This document shows positions 42,951 through 52,049 of a stretch of DNA of 64,000 nucleotides, one piece after another; the first letter of the stretch is position 1, and each line of letters opens with the position of its first letter. Origin of the DNA: Hahella sp. KA22 (GTDB lineage Bacteria > Pseudomonadota > Gammaproteobacteria > Pseudomonadales > Oleiphilaceae); assembly GCF_004135205.1 (NCBI RefSeq), contig NZ_CP035490.1, positions 2,435,501 to 2,499,500 of the forward strand. Direction: 5' to 3'. The notes beneath the pieces were generated by a model. The model worked only from the letters and a program-made list of their open reading frames with translations. It was not told the origin of the DNA and made no database searches. A program made the position numbers and the translations under genes.

Positions 42951-44912
42951 ATGTTCGCCAACATGAAGCTCCGTACGAAGCTGGCCGCAACTGGCGTTGC
43001 GCTGCTGCTTCCCCTGATTTGGGTAACCTATCTACTGTCCGATGAAATGGACATCCGCATCAATTTCGGCGCGCAGGAAATCCTCGGCGTTGAATATCTT
43101 AACCCTTTACAAAACCTGTTGGATCAAGCGGGCGAATATAAGATCGCGGTCGCCGCTGGCGGCAGCGTGACGCCGATCGTTTCGCGCATCGAGAGTGCCA
43201 TGTCCGTCCTCGAAAAAGAGCAGCAACGCTCCGGCGCCGCGCTTAAAACGGCGGAGCAATATGCGAATCTGCAAAAGGCCTGGGGGCAGGCGCGGGCTAA
43301 GTCTGGCGTCGGGGAGGCGGACGCACTGATCGCCGCCACGCGGGAGCTGATCGCCAAGGCGGGAGATACCTCCAACCTGATTCTCGACCCGGATCTGGAT
43401 ACTTATTACGTGATGGATGCGTTACTGCTGAAACTGCCCAACAGTCTGGATTTATTGGCGCAGATGCGGGAGTTCGGAACCGGGCTGATGAACAGCGGTT
43501 CAATGAGCGCCGATGACAAAACCCGTATGGTGGTCTTATCCGGTCTGTTGCAAGCAGATCTGGACGGGGTGAATTACGACAGCAAAGTGGCTTATGAAAA
43601 TAACGCAGTGGGAGACATGCCCCAGTCCGTTGCAAAAGCGGTGGATAGCTACACCCAGTCCATTGGCGGTTTTCTTGGCTTCGTGGAAAAAAACATTACT
43701 GGTCGCAGCCTGAATGTTGACGTAAACGGTTTCAAATCCGCCGCTCAGCGTGCGGTGGAAGGCAATATGGCGCTTTATCAGCAAGCCTCGCCGGCGCTGA
43801 AAAGCATGTTGCAACGGCGTATTGATGGTTTCTCAACTCATAAGCTCGGGCTGTTGGCGGGAGTAATCCTGTTTGAACTGTTGGCGATTGCTTTCAGTGT
43901 TGTGACCGTGCGGAGGATCTTGAATCAATTAGGCGGCGAACCGGAATACGCGGCGGATATCGTGCGAGCGATTGCGGCTGGGGATTTGACTCGGGAAGTG
44001 AAAGTCAGCGATGGCGATACGACAAGTTTGCTCGCAGGCATCCGTAATATGCAGACAGCGCTGCATGATCTGATCGTAAAAGTCAGCGACAGCGCGAGTA
44101 AGATCTTATCGTTCTCCGCGGAAATCACCCAGACCACGGAAGCGATTGTCACCAGCTCCAGCCGCCAGAGTCACGCCACTGCGACCATGAGTTCAGCGGT
44201 GCAGGAAGTCGCCGCGAGCCTGCATGAAATGGTGGCCAGCGCGGGGGAGGCGAGATCGCTGTCGCTGGAGTCCAATCAGCGTTCCAGTGAGGGCAAGGAT
44301 ATCGTTGAACAAGTGTCCGAGGATATTCGCCGACTCTGTGATTTTGTGGGGGATTCGGCCAAATCCGTACAGAGTCTGGGGCAACAGTCGGAACAGATTT
44401 ACTCCATCGTCAATGTCATCAAGGGCATCGCCGAGCAGACCAATCTGCTGGCGTTGAACGCCGCCATCGAAGCCGCCCGGGCGGGAGAGCAGGGACGCGG
44501 ATTTGCCGTGGTGGCGGACGAAGTGCGCAATCTGGCGGCCCGCACCGCGTCCTCGACAGTGGAGATTACCGATATGATCCAGCGCATCAAAGATGATACT
44601 CTGGCCGTCGTCAAGCGTATGGATTCCGGTGTGGAGGAAGCCTCCCGCAGCGCGGGGCGCGTGACCTTGACGGTGGACACCATCGCCGCCATCAGCGACT
44701 TGTCGGAAAGCGTCAACCGCTCTGTGACGGAAATTTCCACAGCTCTCGAACAACAGGCTCAGGCCAACGAACTGCTCAGCGAAAATGTCGATGAAATCGC
44801 GCAACTGGCCGAGCAGAATCACGGCAGCGTCGAGAAGACCGCCGACAATCTGAGCGAACTGAAAGCCTTGGCGGATACGCTGGAAACCGCCATCGCCAGC
44901 TTCAAGGTATGA
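42951..44912 (+). CDS. methyl-accepting chemotaxis protein
   Basis: This 653 aa receptor has a first helix at about 10-32, a long periplasmic part of about 270 residues and a second helix near 303-324. The periplasmic part is predicted helical ([40 protein letters not shown]) and resembles a double four-helix bundle sensor rather than a Cache fold. A HAMP segment ([16 protein letters not shown]) leads to the signalling hairpin with [20 protein letters not shown] and [20 protein letters not shown] 42951 follows GGAG. A perfect 22-base palindrome (44909-44930) overlaps its stop codon. Ligand unknown. Confidence 0.92.
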   Translation: MFANMKLRTKLAATGVALLLPLIWVTYLLSDEMDIRINFGAQEILGVEYLNPLQNLLDQAGEYKIAVAAGGSVTPIVSRIESAMSVLEKEQQRSGAALKTAEQYANLQKAWGQARAKSGVGEADALIAATRELIAKAGDTSNLILDPDLDTYYVMDALLLKLPNSLDLLAQMREFGTGLMNSGSMSADDKTRMVVLSGLLQADLDGVNYDSKVAYENNAVGDMPQSVAKAVDSYTQSIGGFLGFVEKNITGRSLNVDVNGFKSAAQRAVEGNMALYQQASPALKSMLQRRIDGFSTHKLGLLAGVILFELLAIAFSVVTVRRILNQLGGEPEYAADIVRAIAAGDLTREVKVSDGDTTSLLAGIRNMQTALHDLIVKVSDSASKILSFSAEITQTTEAIVTSSSRQSHATATMSSAVQEVAASLHEMVASAGEARSLSLESNQRSSEGKDIVEQVSEDIRRLCDFVGDSAKSVQSLGQQSEQIYSIVNVIKGIAEQTNLLALNAAIEAARAGEQGRGFAVVADEVRNLAARTASSTVEITDMIQRIKDDTLAVVKRMDSGVEEASRSAGRVTLTVDTIAAISDLSESVNRSVTEISTALEQQAQANELLSENVDEIAQLAEQNHGSVEKTADNLSELKALADTLETAIASFKV

Positions 44913-45021
44913 CGGCGTTAACGCCGTCATCATCCGTTAAAACGCCAAAAATCGCATAAATGTTAGAAACCCTGACTGCAGAAGCCTAAAATAAGGACTG
45001 GTTGTCAGCTTAAGGATGTGC

Positions 45022-45729
45022 ATGGAACTTTTTAAACGTCTTCCCCCAAATACTGCCGGTATAGATTTTTTTGTGGGAGATATTCACGGTCACTACAGTG
45101 AACTGATGAAAGCCCTGGAGGCGATAGATTTTAAATTTGATAAAGATCGGCTGATCAGCGTCGGCGATCTGATCGACCGCGGCGAAGAGAACGAACGTTG
45201 TATCGAGTTGTTGCATGAACCCTGGTTTCACGCTTGTCTGGGCAATCATGAATGGATGATGATCGGAGCGTTCGTGTACAACGACCGATACGATCTCAGC
45301 TTGCAGCGCGGCAATGGCGGCGAATGGCTGGATAATCACGATACCGAACAATTAACCCAATGGGCGCACCTGCTGCAGGAGTCCTGTCCCCTGGCGATAG
45401 AAGTTCCCGGCAAAGGCGACAGACTGATCGGCGTCACTCACAACGATGTGATCAACAGCGACTGGATGCGCATGGAATCGGCGCAGCGGGGCGATATCGA
45501 CGAGTGTGTATGGAGCCGGACGCGTTTTGCGTCAGCGCTGACGAATCCCGCACTGGCGGAACCCATCAAAAATATCGACGCGGTAGTATCCGGCCATAAT
45601 TCTCATACAGGCATACTGCTGGCTGGTAATCAGCTCTATATTGATACGCTCTGGAAGAGCGGTCAGCTGACTCTTCTCTCAGCAATGGAAGTCTTGGCGG
45701 TTGCGGCGCGCGGTAAGGTTCCCGTTTAG
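45022..45729 (+). CDS. PPP-family metallophosphatase (PrpA/lambda phosphatase type)
   Basis: The 235 aa protein shows the full PPP signature: FFVGDIHGHYSEL, ISVGDLIDRGEENE and CLGNHEWMM, with further metal ligands in IGVTHNDV and VSGHNSHTGI. These bind two Mn/Fe ions. Bacterial PrpA and PrpB relatives dephosphorylate proteins or nucleotides; here the role is unknown. ATG 45022 follows AAGGATG; ATG 45016 is two codons earlier. A protein kinase gene of the window (at 11.9 kb) is a possible but unproven functional partner. Confidence 0.9.
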   Translation: MELFKRLPPNTAGIDFFVGDIHGHYSELMKALEAIDFKFDKDRLISVGDLIDRGEENERCIELLHEPWFHACLGNHEWMMIGAFVYNDRYDLSLQRGNGGEWLDNHDTEQLTQWAHLLQESCPLAIEVPGKGDRLIGVTHNDVINSDWMRMESAQRGDIDECVWSRTRFASALTNPALAEPIKNIDAVVSGHNSHTGILLAGNQLYIDTLWKSGQLTLLSAMEVLAVAARGKVPV

Positions 45730-45838
45730 TTGCGGCCGTTGGCCCTGCATTAAATCTGTTTGTTTTTTGAGCTAAACTTGTGTTTGCGGCTACTGCAGCC
45801 GCTCGCATGAGCGTAATAAGCAAAAAAGGAATTTGCAT

Positions 45839-46702
45839 ATGAAAAACAGACTGTATTTAGTATTCACTGCTACTATTTTCATCTTCTTCCTCGGCTCAAC
45901 GCCGGTCGTTCTTGCTGATGTCCTTAAAAATGGCGAAACCCTCGATAAGCTGTCTGGCGCCAGAGACGGCGAAGCTCGCTATACCATTGATGTTGCGGAA
46001 AAATCATTGAGTCTGGTTGTGGAAATCTGGGGCGGTCAAGGCGACGCGGATCTGTATGTCGCTTTCAATCGCGAGCCCGATAAATCAGATTTCGACTGCC
46101 GCCCCTATGAATGGGGCAATAAAGAGACTTGCACATTCAAGCCGCCGGAGCAGGGAACCTACCACATCATGTTGCACGCCTATAATGAGTATTCAGGCCT
46201 TTCTCTAAAAGCCACGTACGTGCCGGATAGCGGTGGCGACCCTGACCCTGATCCGAAGTGCTCTGATGGCGGGGAAGGACCTTCCGATGTGCAGAAGGAG
46301 CTATTGACCGCTCACAATAAAGCGCGCAGTCAGGGCCGCAGTTGCGGCGGCGTTTATTACGACGCAGCGCCGGCTTTGACCTGGAACTGCAAACTTGGCA
46401 AGGCCGCCACTAAGCACACAAAAGACATGGTGGACAATAACTTCTTCAGTCATACCGGATCTGACGGTTCCAGCGTCAGCGACAGAGTGAGAGCGCAAGG
46501 TTATCAATACCGTACAGTCGGCGAGAATATTGCGGCCGGGTATTCTTCCGTCGAACAGGTTATGGACGGATGGCTCAAAAGCCCGGGGCATTGCGCCAAC
46601 ATCATGAGAAGCAGTTATACAGAGCTTGGAGCTGAAAAAATCAGCACCTCAACCGCGGACTATCCGCACTACTGGACTTCCGTCTTTGGCGCGCCGCAGT
46701 AA
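45839..46702 (+). CDS. secreted CAP-domain protein with pre-peptidase (PPC-like) domain
   Basis: The 287 aa protein has a signal peptide (about 1-27). A PPC-like beta domain (about 30-120) contains LVVEIWGGQGDADLYVAFNR and CTFKPPEQGTYHIMLHAYNE. A short DPDPDPK linker follows, then a CAP/SCP domain (about 150-287). The latter contains LLTAHNKARSQGR, FFSHTGSDGSSVSDRVRAQG, GENIAAGYSS and SPGHCANIMRSSYTELGAE, with the conserved histidines and glutamates. CAP proteins bind lipids or act as proteases or adhesins; the bacterial role is unclear. AAAGGA precedes the ATG, and a terminator follows. Confidence 0.9.
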   Translation: MKNRLYLVFTATIFIFFLGSTPVVLADVLKNGETLDKLSGARDGEARYTIDVAEKSLSLVVEIWGGQGDADLYVAFNREPDKSDFDCRPYEWGNKETCTFKPPEQGTYHIMLHAYNEYSGLSLKATYVPDSGGDPDPDPKCSDGGEGPSDVQKELLTAHNKARSQGRSCGGVYYDAAPALTWNCKLGKAATKHTKDMVDNNFFSHTGSDGSSVSDRVRAQGYQYRTVGENIAAGYSSVEQVMDGWLKSPGHCANIMRSSYTELGAEKISTSTADYPHYWTSVFGAPQ

Positions 46703-46728
46703 ATAGTCGCCTGATTCTTCAGCTAAAC

Positions 46729-46757
46729 AGACCGCAGCCGCCGCTGCGGTCTTTATT
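46729..46757. terminator. bidirectional terminator
   Basis: AGACCGCAGC, CGCC, GCTGCGGTCT, TTATT between the convergent CAP-domain and Lrp genes. Confidence 0.8.
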
Positions 46758-46773
46758 GGCGACCGAGACGCCG

Positions 46774-47247
46774 TCAGGACGCAACAGTGTCCAGGTTCAA
46801 TGTGGTGTCGAATTTATGCCGCTGCATGGAAATCAATGTGCGGAACTTGCGCATGTTAGGCTCCGCATAGAGCACTTCATTACAGAACTTATCGTAGGCG
46901 GTCATATTGGGCACCGTCACCACCAGCACGAAGTCCACCTCTCCGGTAACTTGGTAACACTGCTTAACTTCCCTGGCGGCGGTCGCTCGCTTAAGGAACT
47001 GCTGATATAGATCCAGGCGATCTCGCTCCATCACCACTTCCACCACCATATGCAGGCAGGCGCCGAAGGCGTCCGGGTCGAGAATCGCCACTTGCTTCTG
47101 AATATAGCCTTCCTCTCGTAGCTTCTTCACGCGCTTGAGACAGGCGGGAGGCGACAGACCAACACTCTCGGCCAGATCGAGATTGGTCTGGCTACAGTCG
47201 CTTTGCAACTGCGAAAGAATTTTTTTATCAATGCGATCTAACGTCAT
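46774..47247 (-). CDS. Lrp/AsnC-family transcriptional regulator
   Basis: The 157 aa protein has an N-terminal helix-turn-helix (LDRIDKKILSQLQSDCSQTN, then LAESVGLSPPACLKRVKKLR) and a C-terminal RAM ligand-binding domain (AREVKQCYQVTGEVDFVLVV). Lrp/AsnC proteins sense amino acids or related small molecules and bind DNA as octamers. It is divergent from the GATE-type membrane protein gene across a 127 base AT-rich region, so autoregulation and control of that gene are likely. No ribosome site is obvious at the start. Confidence 0.92.
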   Translation of the reverse strand: MTLDRIDKKILSQLQSDCSQTNLDLAESVGLSPPACLKRVKKLREEGYIQKQVAILDPDAFGACLHMVVEVVMERDRLDLYQQFLKRATAAREVKQCYQVTGEVDFVLVVTVPNMTAYDKFCNEVLYAEPNMRKFRTLISMQRHKFDTTLNLDTVAS

Positions 47248-47374
47248 GAGTTAATAAAATTTTGAAAAGTTGGAAACAAACAAATTATATGAGAAGAAAA
47301 GTGTAAAAGAGAGGAAATAATTAAATGTCTAACTTTTAAAATAGCAGGCGTTAATGCACTTCAAGGGAAATGTC

Positions 47375-48343
47375 ATGTCCGCCTCACAACCTGGCAGCAG
47401 TTGGTTTATGCGTTTAAAGCAGGAATCAGTCGAGCTGGCGAAAAGTATTCTCAAAGTCTATTGGACACTGATAAAAGTTACGGTTCCCGCCCTGGTCGCG
47501 GTGAAGCTGCTGGATATGGCGGGAGGAACCCAGTTATTGGCCTGGATATTATCGCCGGTCATGAGTCTGGTGGGATTGCCGGAGTCGATGGGCGTGGTTT
47601 GGTCCACGGTGCTGTTGACCAATATCTACGCCGGGATGGCGTTGTTAGTGGATATTACAGCGCAGGACCCTCTGACAGTGGCGCAGATATCTGTGCTGGG
47701 CGCCATGATGTTGGTGGGGCATGGATTACCGGTTGAGGGCGCTGTCGCTAAAAGCGCTGGCGTTAGCTGGCGTGCAACACTCGCTATACGAGTGGGCGGC
47801 GGCTTGGCGTTGGGCGCCTTGTTGCATCTTTTCTACAGCGCGACCGGCCTGCTACAGCAACCCGCGCACTTCTTATGGCGTCCGGCTGAAGGACCGGCGG
47901 ATATGTGGTGGCTAGCGCAGATCAAAACGTGGGGCGGCATCTTTTTTATTATTGTTTTCCTGATGACCTTTTTACGCATGCTGCGCTGGCTGGGAGTGGA
48001 AAAGTGGATGCACGCTTTGCTGTTTCCTGTGCTTCGGGTGTTGGGAATTGGGCGCGAAGCGGCGAACGTAACCGTCATCGGCGTGACTCTGGGATTAAGT
48101 TTTGGCGCAGGCTTATTGATAGAAGAAGCTCGCTCGGGATGTCTTACACGTCGGGATATTTTTCTGACGATGGGGTTCCTGGGGCTCTGTCATAGTCTGA
48201 TCGAGGACACCTTGGTGATCATGCTGCTTGGCGCCGATATGTCAGCCATTTTATGGGGGCGCTTATTATTTGCATTGGTTGTGATCGGCGTGCTGGCGCG
48301 GCTGCCGGTGCAAAACCGACGCTTACGGGAAGCAGCCGCCTAG
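47375..48343 (+). CDS. nucleoside-recognition (GATE) domain membrane protein
   Basis: This 322 aa protein has about eight membrane helices in two similar halves. LVAVKLLDMAGGTQLLAWIL with LSPVMSLVGLPESMGVVW, and LHALLFPVLR-type sequence with GIGREAANVTVIGVTLGLSF in the second half, match the Gate domain shared by nucleoside transporters and SpmA/SpmB proteins. It probably moves a small polar solute. ATG 47375 follows AAGGGAAA. The divergent Lrp-type gene may sense the transported compound. A terminator follows. Confidence 0.82.
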   Translation: MSASQPGSSWFMRLKQESVELAKSILKVYWTLIKVTVPALVAVKLLDMAGGTQLLAWILSPVMSLVGLPESMGVVWSTVLLTNIYAGMALLVDITAQDPLTVAQISVLGAMMLVGHGLPVEGAVAKSAGVSWRATLAIRVGGGLALGALLHLFYSATGLLQQPAHFLWRPAEGPADMWWLAQIKTWGGIFFIIVFLMTFLRMLRWLGVEKWMHALLFPVLRVLGIGREAANVTVIGVTLGLSFGAGLLIEEARSGCLTRRDIFLTMGFLGLCHSLIEDTLVIMLLGADMSAILWGRLLFALVVIGVLARLPVQNRRLREAAA

Positions 48344-48389
48344 ACTGTCTGCACGGCGTGCGTCGTATTCTGGTCTATGCTCAATCAAT

Positions 48390-48420
48390 AGCCGGCTCCT
48401 GCATGCGCCGGCTTTTGTTT
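48390..48420 (+). terminator. rho-independent terminator after GATE protein gene
   Basis: AGCCGGC and GCCGGCT pair across a 10 nt loop, followed by TTTGTTT. It lies directly before the ribosome site of the lipase gene. Confidence 0.75.
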
Positions 48421-48443
48421 CCAAGGAGCACAGGAGAATACGA

Positions 48444-49253
48444 ATGAGCGCCATCCCCATGTATTTCCCTCCCGCGCCTTTTCATATGGAAGACGCGAGA
48501 ACTTGCGCCACCCTGGTGAATACCGCCTACGACATGTACGACCAGTGGGTGGACCAGAAAAAGCCTCATAAAGATCATTTCAAGTGGACCCCGAAAGGGC
48601 CGACGATGAACTACAGTCAGCCTATCTGGGGGGCGGAAACCCTGCTGTGGATTTTCAAAACTACAGAGCCCTTTGCCTTCGTCTCCTGGACGGATGCCGG
48701 AGATGTCTATCTGATGTTTCGCGGCACGGAGTCGCTGGATGACTGGATTGATGACGCCGAAGCCGGGCAGAATCCCTATCCACAGGTATTTGGCTATGGC
48801 AAAGCCCATGACGGCTTTCTGAAGCTCTACGGCACAATGAATCAGGCAATTCTGGAAGCCTTACAGCAGGTAAGTAATCCCAGGAGCCTTCTGATCGGAG
48901 GGCATAGTCTCGGCTCTTCTCTTTCGACACTGGCGACGCCTGATATCATCAATCATTCCGTCTATAAGCCGGGCGACTTAAATGTGCGGCATTATAATCT
49001 GGCCAGTCCTCGTGTAGGCGATCCTGAGTTTGTGAATGCTTACAACCAATGTGGCGTACCCACTTATCGCATCGTTAATACCACAGATTTGGTGCCGGAA
49101 GTGCCTCCCGGCGTATTGGATCGCGACCTCTACGAGCATGTCGGGATTCCCGTGGATTTCACGGCGCAATACGGCTCCCTGGCGGGCAATCACAGCGCCT
49201 CAGACTGCTACAGCTACGCGCTGGATCACCCTGACAAACCGCAGTCGGATTAA
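48444..49253 (+). CDS. class 3 (fungal-type) lipase
   Basis: The 269 aa protein has the alpha/beta-hydrolase lipase 3 fold. The nucleophile elbow is GGHSLGSSLSTL (serine about residue 154), VYLMFRGTESLDDWIDDAE (about 91-109) supplies the oxyanion region, and the acid is in IVNTTDLVPEVPPG. The catalytic histidine is probably in LYEHVG or GNHSASDCY. No signal peptide is seen, so it is cytoplasmic or exported by another route. AGGAG precedes the ATG. A dispersed repeat copy starts six bases after the stop. Confidence 0.87.
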   Translation: MSAIPMYFPPAPFHMEDARTCATLVNTAYDMYDQWVDQKKPHKDHFKWTPKGPTMNYSQPIWGAETLLWIFKTTEPFAFVSWTDAGDVYLMFRGTESLDDWIDDAEAGQNPYPQVFGYGKAHDGFLKLYGTMNQAILEALQQVSNPRSLLIGGHSLGSSLSTLATPDIINHSVYKPGDLNVRHYNLASPRVGDPEFVNAYNQCGVPTYRIVNTTDLVPEVPPGVLDRDLYEHVGIPVDFTAQYGSLAGNHSASDCYSYALDHPDKPQSD

Positions 49254-49259
49254 CTATTA

Positions 49260-49394
49260 TTAATCCGGCAGACAAATAGCTTCCTTCTATTTGTCTGCAA
49301 CGACAGGGCCTGCACAGGTCAGGCCCTGTCTCCCGCTGCTAGCCGCCGCGCAGGCGCTGATTATTCACATGCCAATATCATTACCATGTCAATA
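49260..49394 (+). repeat. dispersed multi-hairpin repeat, copy 3
   Basis: It is identical to copy 1 over stems 1 and 2, with differences in the GC-rich middle (CGCTGCTAGCCGCC, a shortened GGCGC/GCGCC stem) and a nearly intact CACATGCC...CCATGTCAATA end. It lies between the convergent lipase and acetyltransferase genes. Confidence 0.8.
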
Positions 49395-49400
49395 ACGAAA

Positions 49401-49919
49401 TTAGTCATACAACTCATAAAAGCGGGCGGCGCTGATAGCGAAGGTCAACAGACCGTCCGCATCATAAAGACGAGTATCCGCGGCGGGCGTCATACCGAGC
49501 TTCTGCAGTATGGCCACTGAAGCCAGATTATTCTCTTTCGACACGCCGTATACCTGATTAAACTCCTCCCGTCCCAACGCATACTCAATACAGGCGATCG
49601 CAGCCTCTTTGGCGAATCCACGCCCTGCATGGGCGCGCGCCACGCCGTAACGTAAATCGAAACAGCCGGGACGGGGACTCTCTTCTACGCCCACATAACC
49701 CACATACTCCGTACTGGACTTGCAAATGATCATGAAAGAACCAAATCCACGCTGCCAATGCTGCTCTCGGTTGCAGACATAACTTGCAATCTGCTTTGGA
49801 GAGTAAGGCCCTTCGTTAGGCAGGAAACGGGTCGAAACCGGGCAGGAAAGGAAGCTTTTGAAGAACGGCAGGTCCGTGGACTCAACCGGGCGCAGAATTA
49901 ATCTCGAAGTCTCAATCAT
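49401..49919 (-). CDS. GNAT-family N-acetyltransferase, RimJ/RimL-like
   Basis: The 172 aa protein opens MIETSRLILRPVESTDLPFF, typical of the RimJ/RimL/SpeG-like group. LRYGVARAHAGRGFAKEAAI (about 90-109) provides strand 4 and the acetyl-CoA loop. Such enzymes acetylate protein N-termini, antibiotics or polyamines. Single gene, convergent with the lipase. Confidence 0.85.
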   Translation of the reverse strand: MIETSRLILRPVESTDLPFFKSFLSCPVSTRFLPNEGPYSPKQIASYVCNREQHWQRGFGSFMIICKSSTEYVGYVGVEESPRPGCFDLRYGVARAHAGRGFAKEAAIACIEYALGREEFNQVYGVSKENNLASVAILQKLGMTPAADTRLYDADGLLTFAISAARFYELYD

Positions 49920-50792
49920 TGTTACAGCGGGCGTCTCTTCTTAAAAAGGGCGCTATTAAAGGCGATTTTGAGAAAAAATGGAATGAAATCAAGGTGGTTT
50001 TAGTCGGATGCTGTGGTTGATAGCTTACAGCTGAAGCCAGCTAGAGTCGGGGTCTAGGCATATGACTCAGCACACTATGCGCAGTATAAAGCTGTCAGAG
50101 GCGGAAGTTTTAGGCGGCTGTTACCCTTTAACTGGGAGTGTAAATTTGACGTTTCAGGGATGTTATATTGGGCGTTATCTTTATAATTGTCGGTTATAAG
50201 CTTTTCTGGCTAAATTTATATAATCCTTAGATAGCTTGAAAACTTAAATACCTGAAGGAAGTTGTGACGGTATTTGTAATTGTTTATCGCTTTAATCGAA
50301 AAAGGATGGGTTTATATCCTTATTTTTTAGCTCAGAGAAATAAGCGCCCAAGATCTTCGCTTTGCTCAATTGCATTTATCACGGGAGCCCCTGTGAGCCA
50401 AGCCTTGGAAAGCTTGATAGAGACGATATGTAGCGAAAGCTTTATGCTTTCGGGAAATATCTACATAACTCTCTGTAGCTTTTAATTAGCATTGTATACT
50501 CCGAAGTTCCTAGTCCGAAAATACATGCTGAAGTTGCACTTTATATGCAATTTAACTCGTTGACAGGAAACAGGTATTCGTTTGAAATAGCAAACCTGAC
50601 AGCAAAGTTGTAATTTGCGGGTATTGCTGAAAATTGGACAGAATGGCGCTGTTTTTGCCGATCTTATTTGCAGTTAGTTGGTGAAAACGCCGGTTGAAAG
50701 GAAATCCGGTTGCTCGAGATGGACGCCTTAATGCTGTCGTTATTTTAGCCAAGTGCGCTTTTTATAAAAACACAACACGGATGACAGATACT
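49920..50792. other. AT-rich intergenic region, start of accessory stretch
   Basis: Nearly 900 bases of clearly lower GC. A 73-codon frame (50264-50485) begins at GTG after GAAGGAAG with a TATAAT hexamer 40 bases upstream, and could encode a small basic protein. I rate it 0.25. A nested inverted repeat (TATGTAG, CGAAAGC, loop TTTAT, GCTTTCG, eight bases, CTACATA) spans 50427-50467 and overlaps that frame. The base composition differs from both flanks. Confidence 0.45.
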
Positions 50793-51380
50793 ATGAAATC
50801 TGCTCTTTTGACACTACTCTCAGTACTATCGTTGAACGCCTCGGCGTCATACGTTGATATCAAGAATCATTGGGGTATGCCCTGGCCGGAATCGACCAGC
50901 GTTACTTTGGACTACGATATAGTCATTGACGACTTACCTGATGGCAAAGACATCTTCATCTATGAAACGGCTTTCAGTTTTGACTACTTGTCTAAGGACG
51001 GGACATGGAAAAATCTGCTGGACGACCCGTATCCACTGCAGTTTCCTAGTCCTTGGGACAGCCTAAAGGAAAACGGTGTTTATCATTATTCCTTCGAAAT
51101 CAGAGATCTGTTAACAGATTACCTGGATAGTACAGATGGTTTGGGAATGATCAGGGTAACGTCTGTTTTCTCTGAGATGTTGTTCCATGACGATAGCTGT
51201 ACGCCTGTGCCTGAGCCCGGCAGCGACAAGCCTGAATGTACTCCAGACCAGTATAAAGAGGCAAAACTGTACGGAGACAAAGGCTACTATATCTTCGTTG
51301 ACGAGCCCTCTCTTGTTGGTTTGTTAGGTTTAGGCCTTGTATCAATGGCGGCTGTTCGTCGGAGAAAAGGGAAGGCGTAA
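50793..51380 (+). CDS. secreted protein with PEP-CTERM-like sorting signal
   Basis: The 195 aa product has a signal peptide (MKSALLTLLSVLSLNASASY). The C-terminus is VDEPSLVGLLGLGLVSMAAV followed by RRRK: a short acidic-proline motif, a hydrophobic helix and an arginine cluster, as in PEP-CTERM proteins, but with DEP in place of PEP. Such proteins are cut by exosortase and anchored or released with exopolysaccharide. The mature part is rich in aspartate and tyrosine and has two cysteines (about 156 and 167). ATG 50781 is an alternative start; neither start has a strong ribosome site. No exosortase gene is in the window. Confidence 0.68.
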   Translation: MKSALLTLLSVLSLNASASYVDIKNHWGMPWPESTSVTLDYDIVIDDLPDGKDIFIYETAFSFDYLSKDGTWKNLLDDPYPLQFPSPWDSLKENGVYHYSFEIRDLLTDYLDSTDGLGMIRVTSVFSEMLFHDDSCTPVPEPGSDKPECTPDQYKEAKLYGDKGYYIFVDEPSLVGLLGLGLVSMAAVRRRKGKA

Positions 51381-51391
51381 TTTCCCGTTCG

Positions 51392-51420
51392 AGGGGGCTG
51401 AATATCCGCCCCCTTTAAAT
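51392..51420 (+). terminator. rho-independent terminator after PEP-CTERM-like gene
   Basis: AGGGGGC and GCCCCCT pair across a 9 nt loop, then TTTAAAT. Confidence 0.75.
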
Positions 51421-51639
51421 ACCCCTTTATTTTAATCCTGTCTCTGTAGTGTTTTTTCCTGCCTTTTCTCTTCTTTCATCCGCCTCTCTGTTACTTGGCG
51501 TTTTCAATTTAAAATTGTGTCATAGCTATACATGCTGGTTGTTTTTTGCTCTACACTTTGTTGTAAGGGACCGGAACCGAGTAAAGCGTAAGTGGATGGC
51601 TTAGTTGTCGAAAACGCAGGCAGTAATCCGGGAGACAGT

Positions 51640-51873
51640 ATGCTCACGATCGCTATGATTTTGTTTTTGTTGTTGTTCTTAGGCGTTTATGCACTAATTC
51701 GAAGATCTCCAGAAAAATGTGAAGGGTGTGGGAAAGAGTCATTAACAAAGCCATGTGGGAGTTTTGATCTATGTGAGCAATGTGAGCAGAAATGGGATGT
51801 TGCTCGTATGGCTGTCAAATACACAGTTGTCCCCACCTCTAGATCAGTTAGAAAGAGAAAAAGTCACATCTAA
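51640..51873 (+). CDS. small membrane protein with zinc-ribbon-like cysteines
   Basis: The 77 aa product begins with one membrane helix (MLTIAMILFLLLFLGVYALI). Then comes CEGCGKESLTKPCGSFDLCE with a final QC, giving five cysteines in a C-x2-C-x8-C-x5-C-x2-C pattern that resembles a treble-clef or zinc ribbon. The tail is basic (RSVRKRKSH). GGGAG lies five bases before the ATG, which supports it as a true gene. It would be an inner-membrane protein with a cytoplasmic metal-binding domain. I do not recognise the family. Confidence 0.65.
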   Translation: MLTIAMILFLLLFLGVYALIRRSPEKCEGCGKESLTKPCGSFDLCEQCEQKWDVARMAVKYTVVPTSRSVRKRKSHI

Positions 51874-52049
51874 GTCCATCTGACTGATATGTTGGCCTTT
51901 CTACACGCATTTCATGAAAGCAGCGGTTATCACCCTGCTCGTTTTATTTCAGTGGCTATTGGTTACAAAATAACGCCCTAACTGAACTGACTGTCACGTC
52001 TTTGTGTAAATAATAGTCACTTTCTCTGATCAATATTTGCGAGTGGCGC

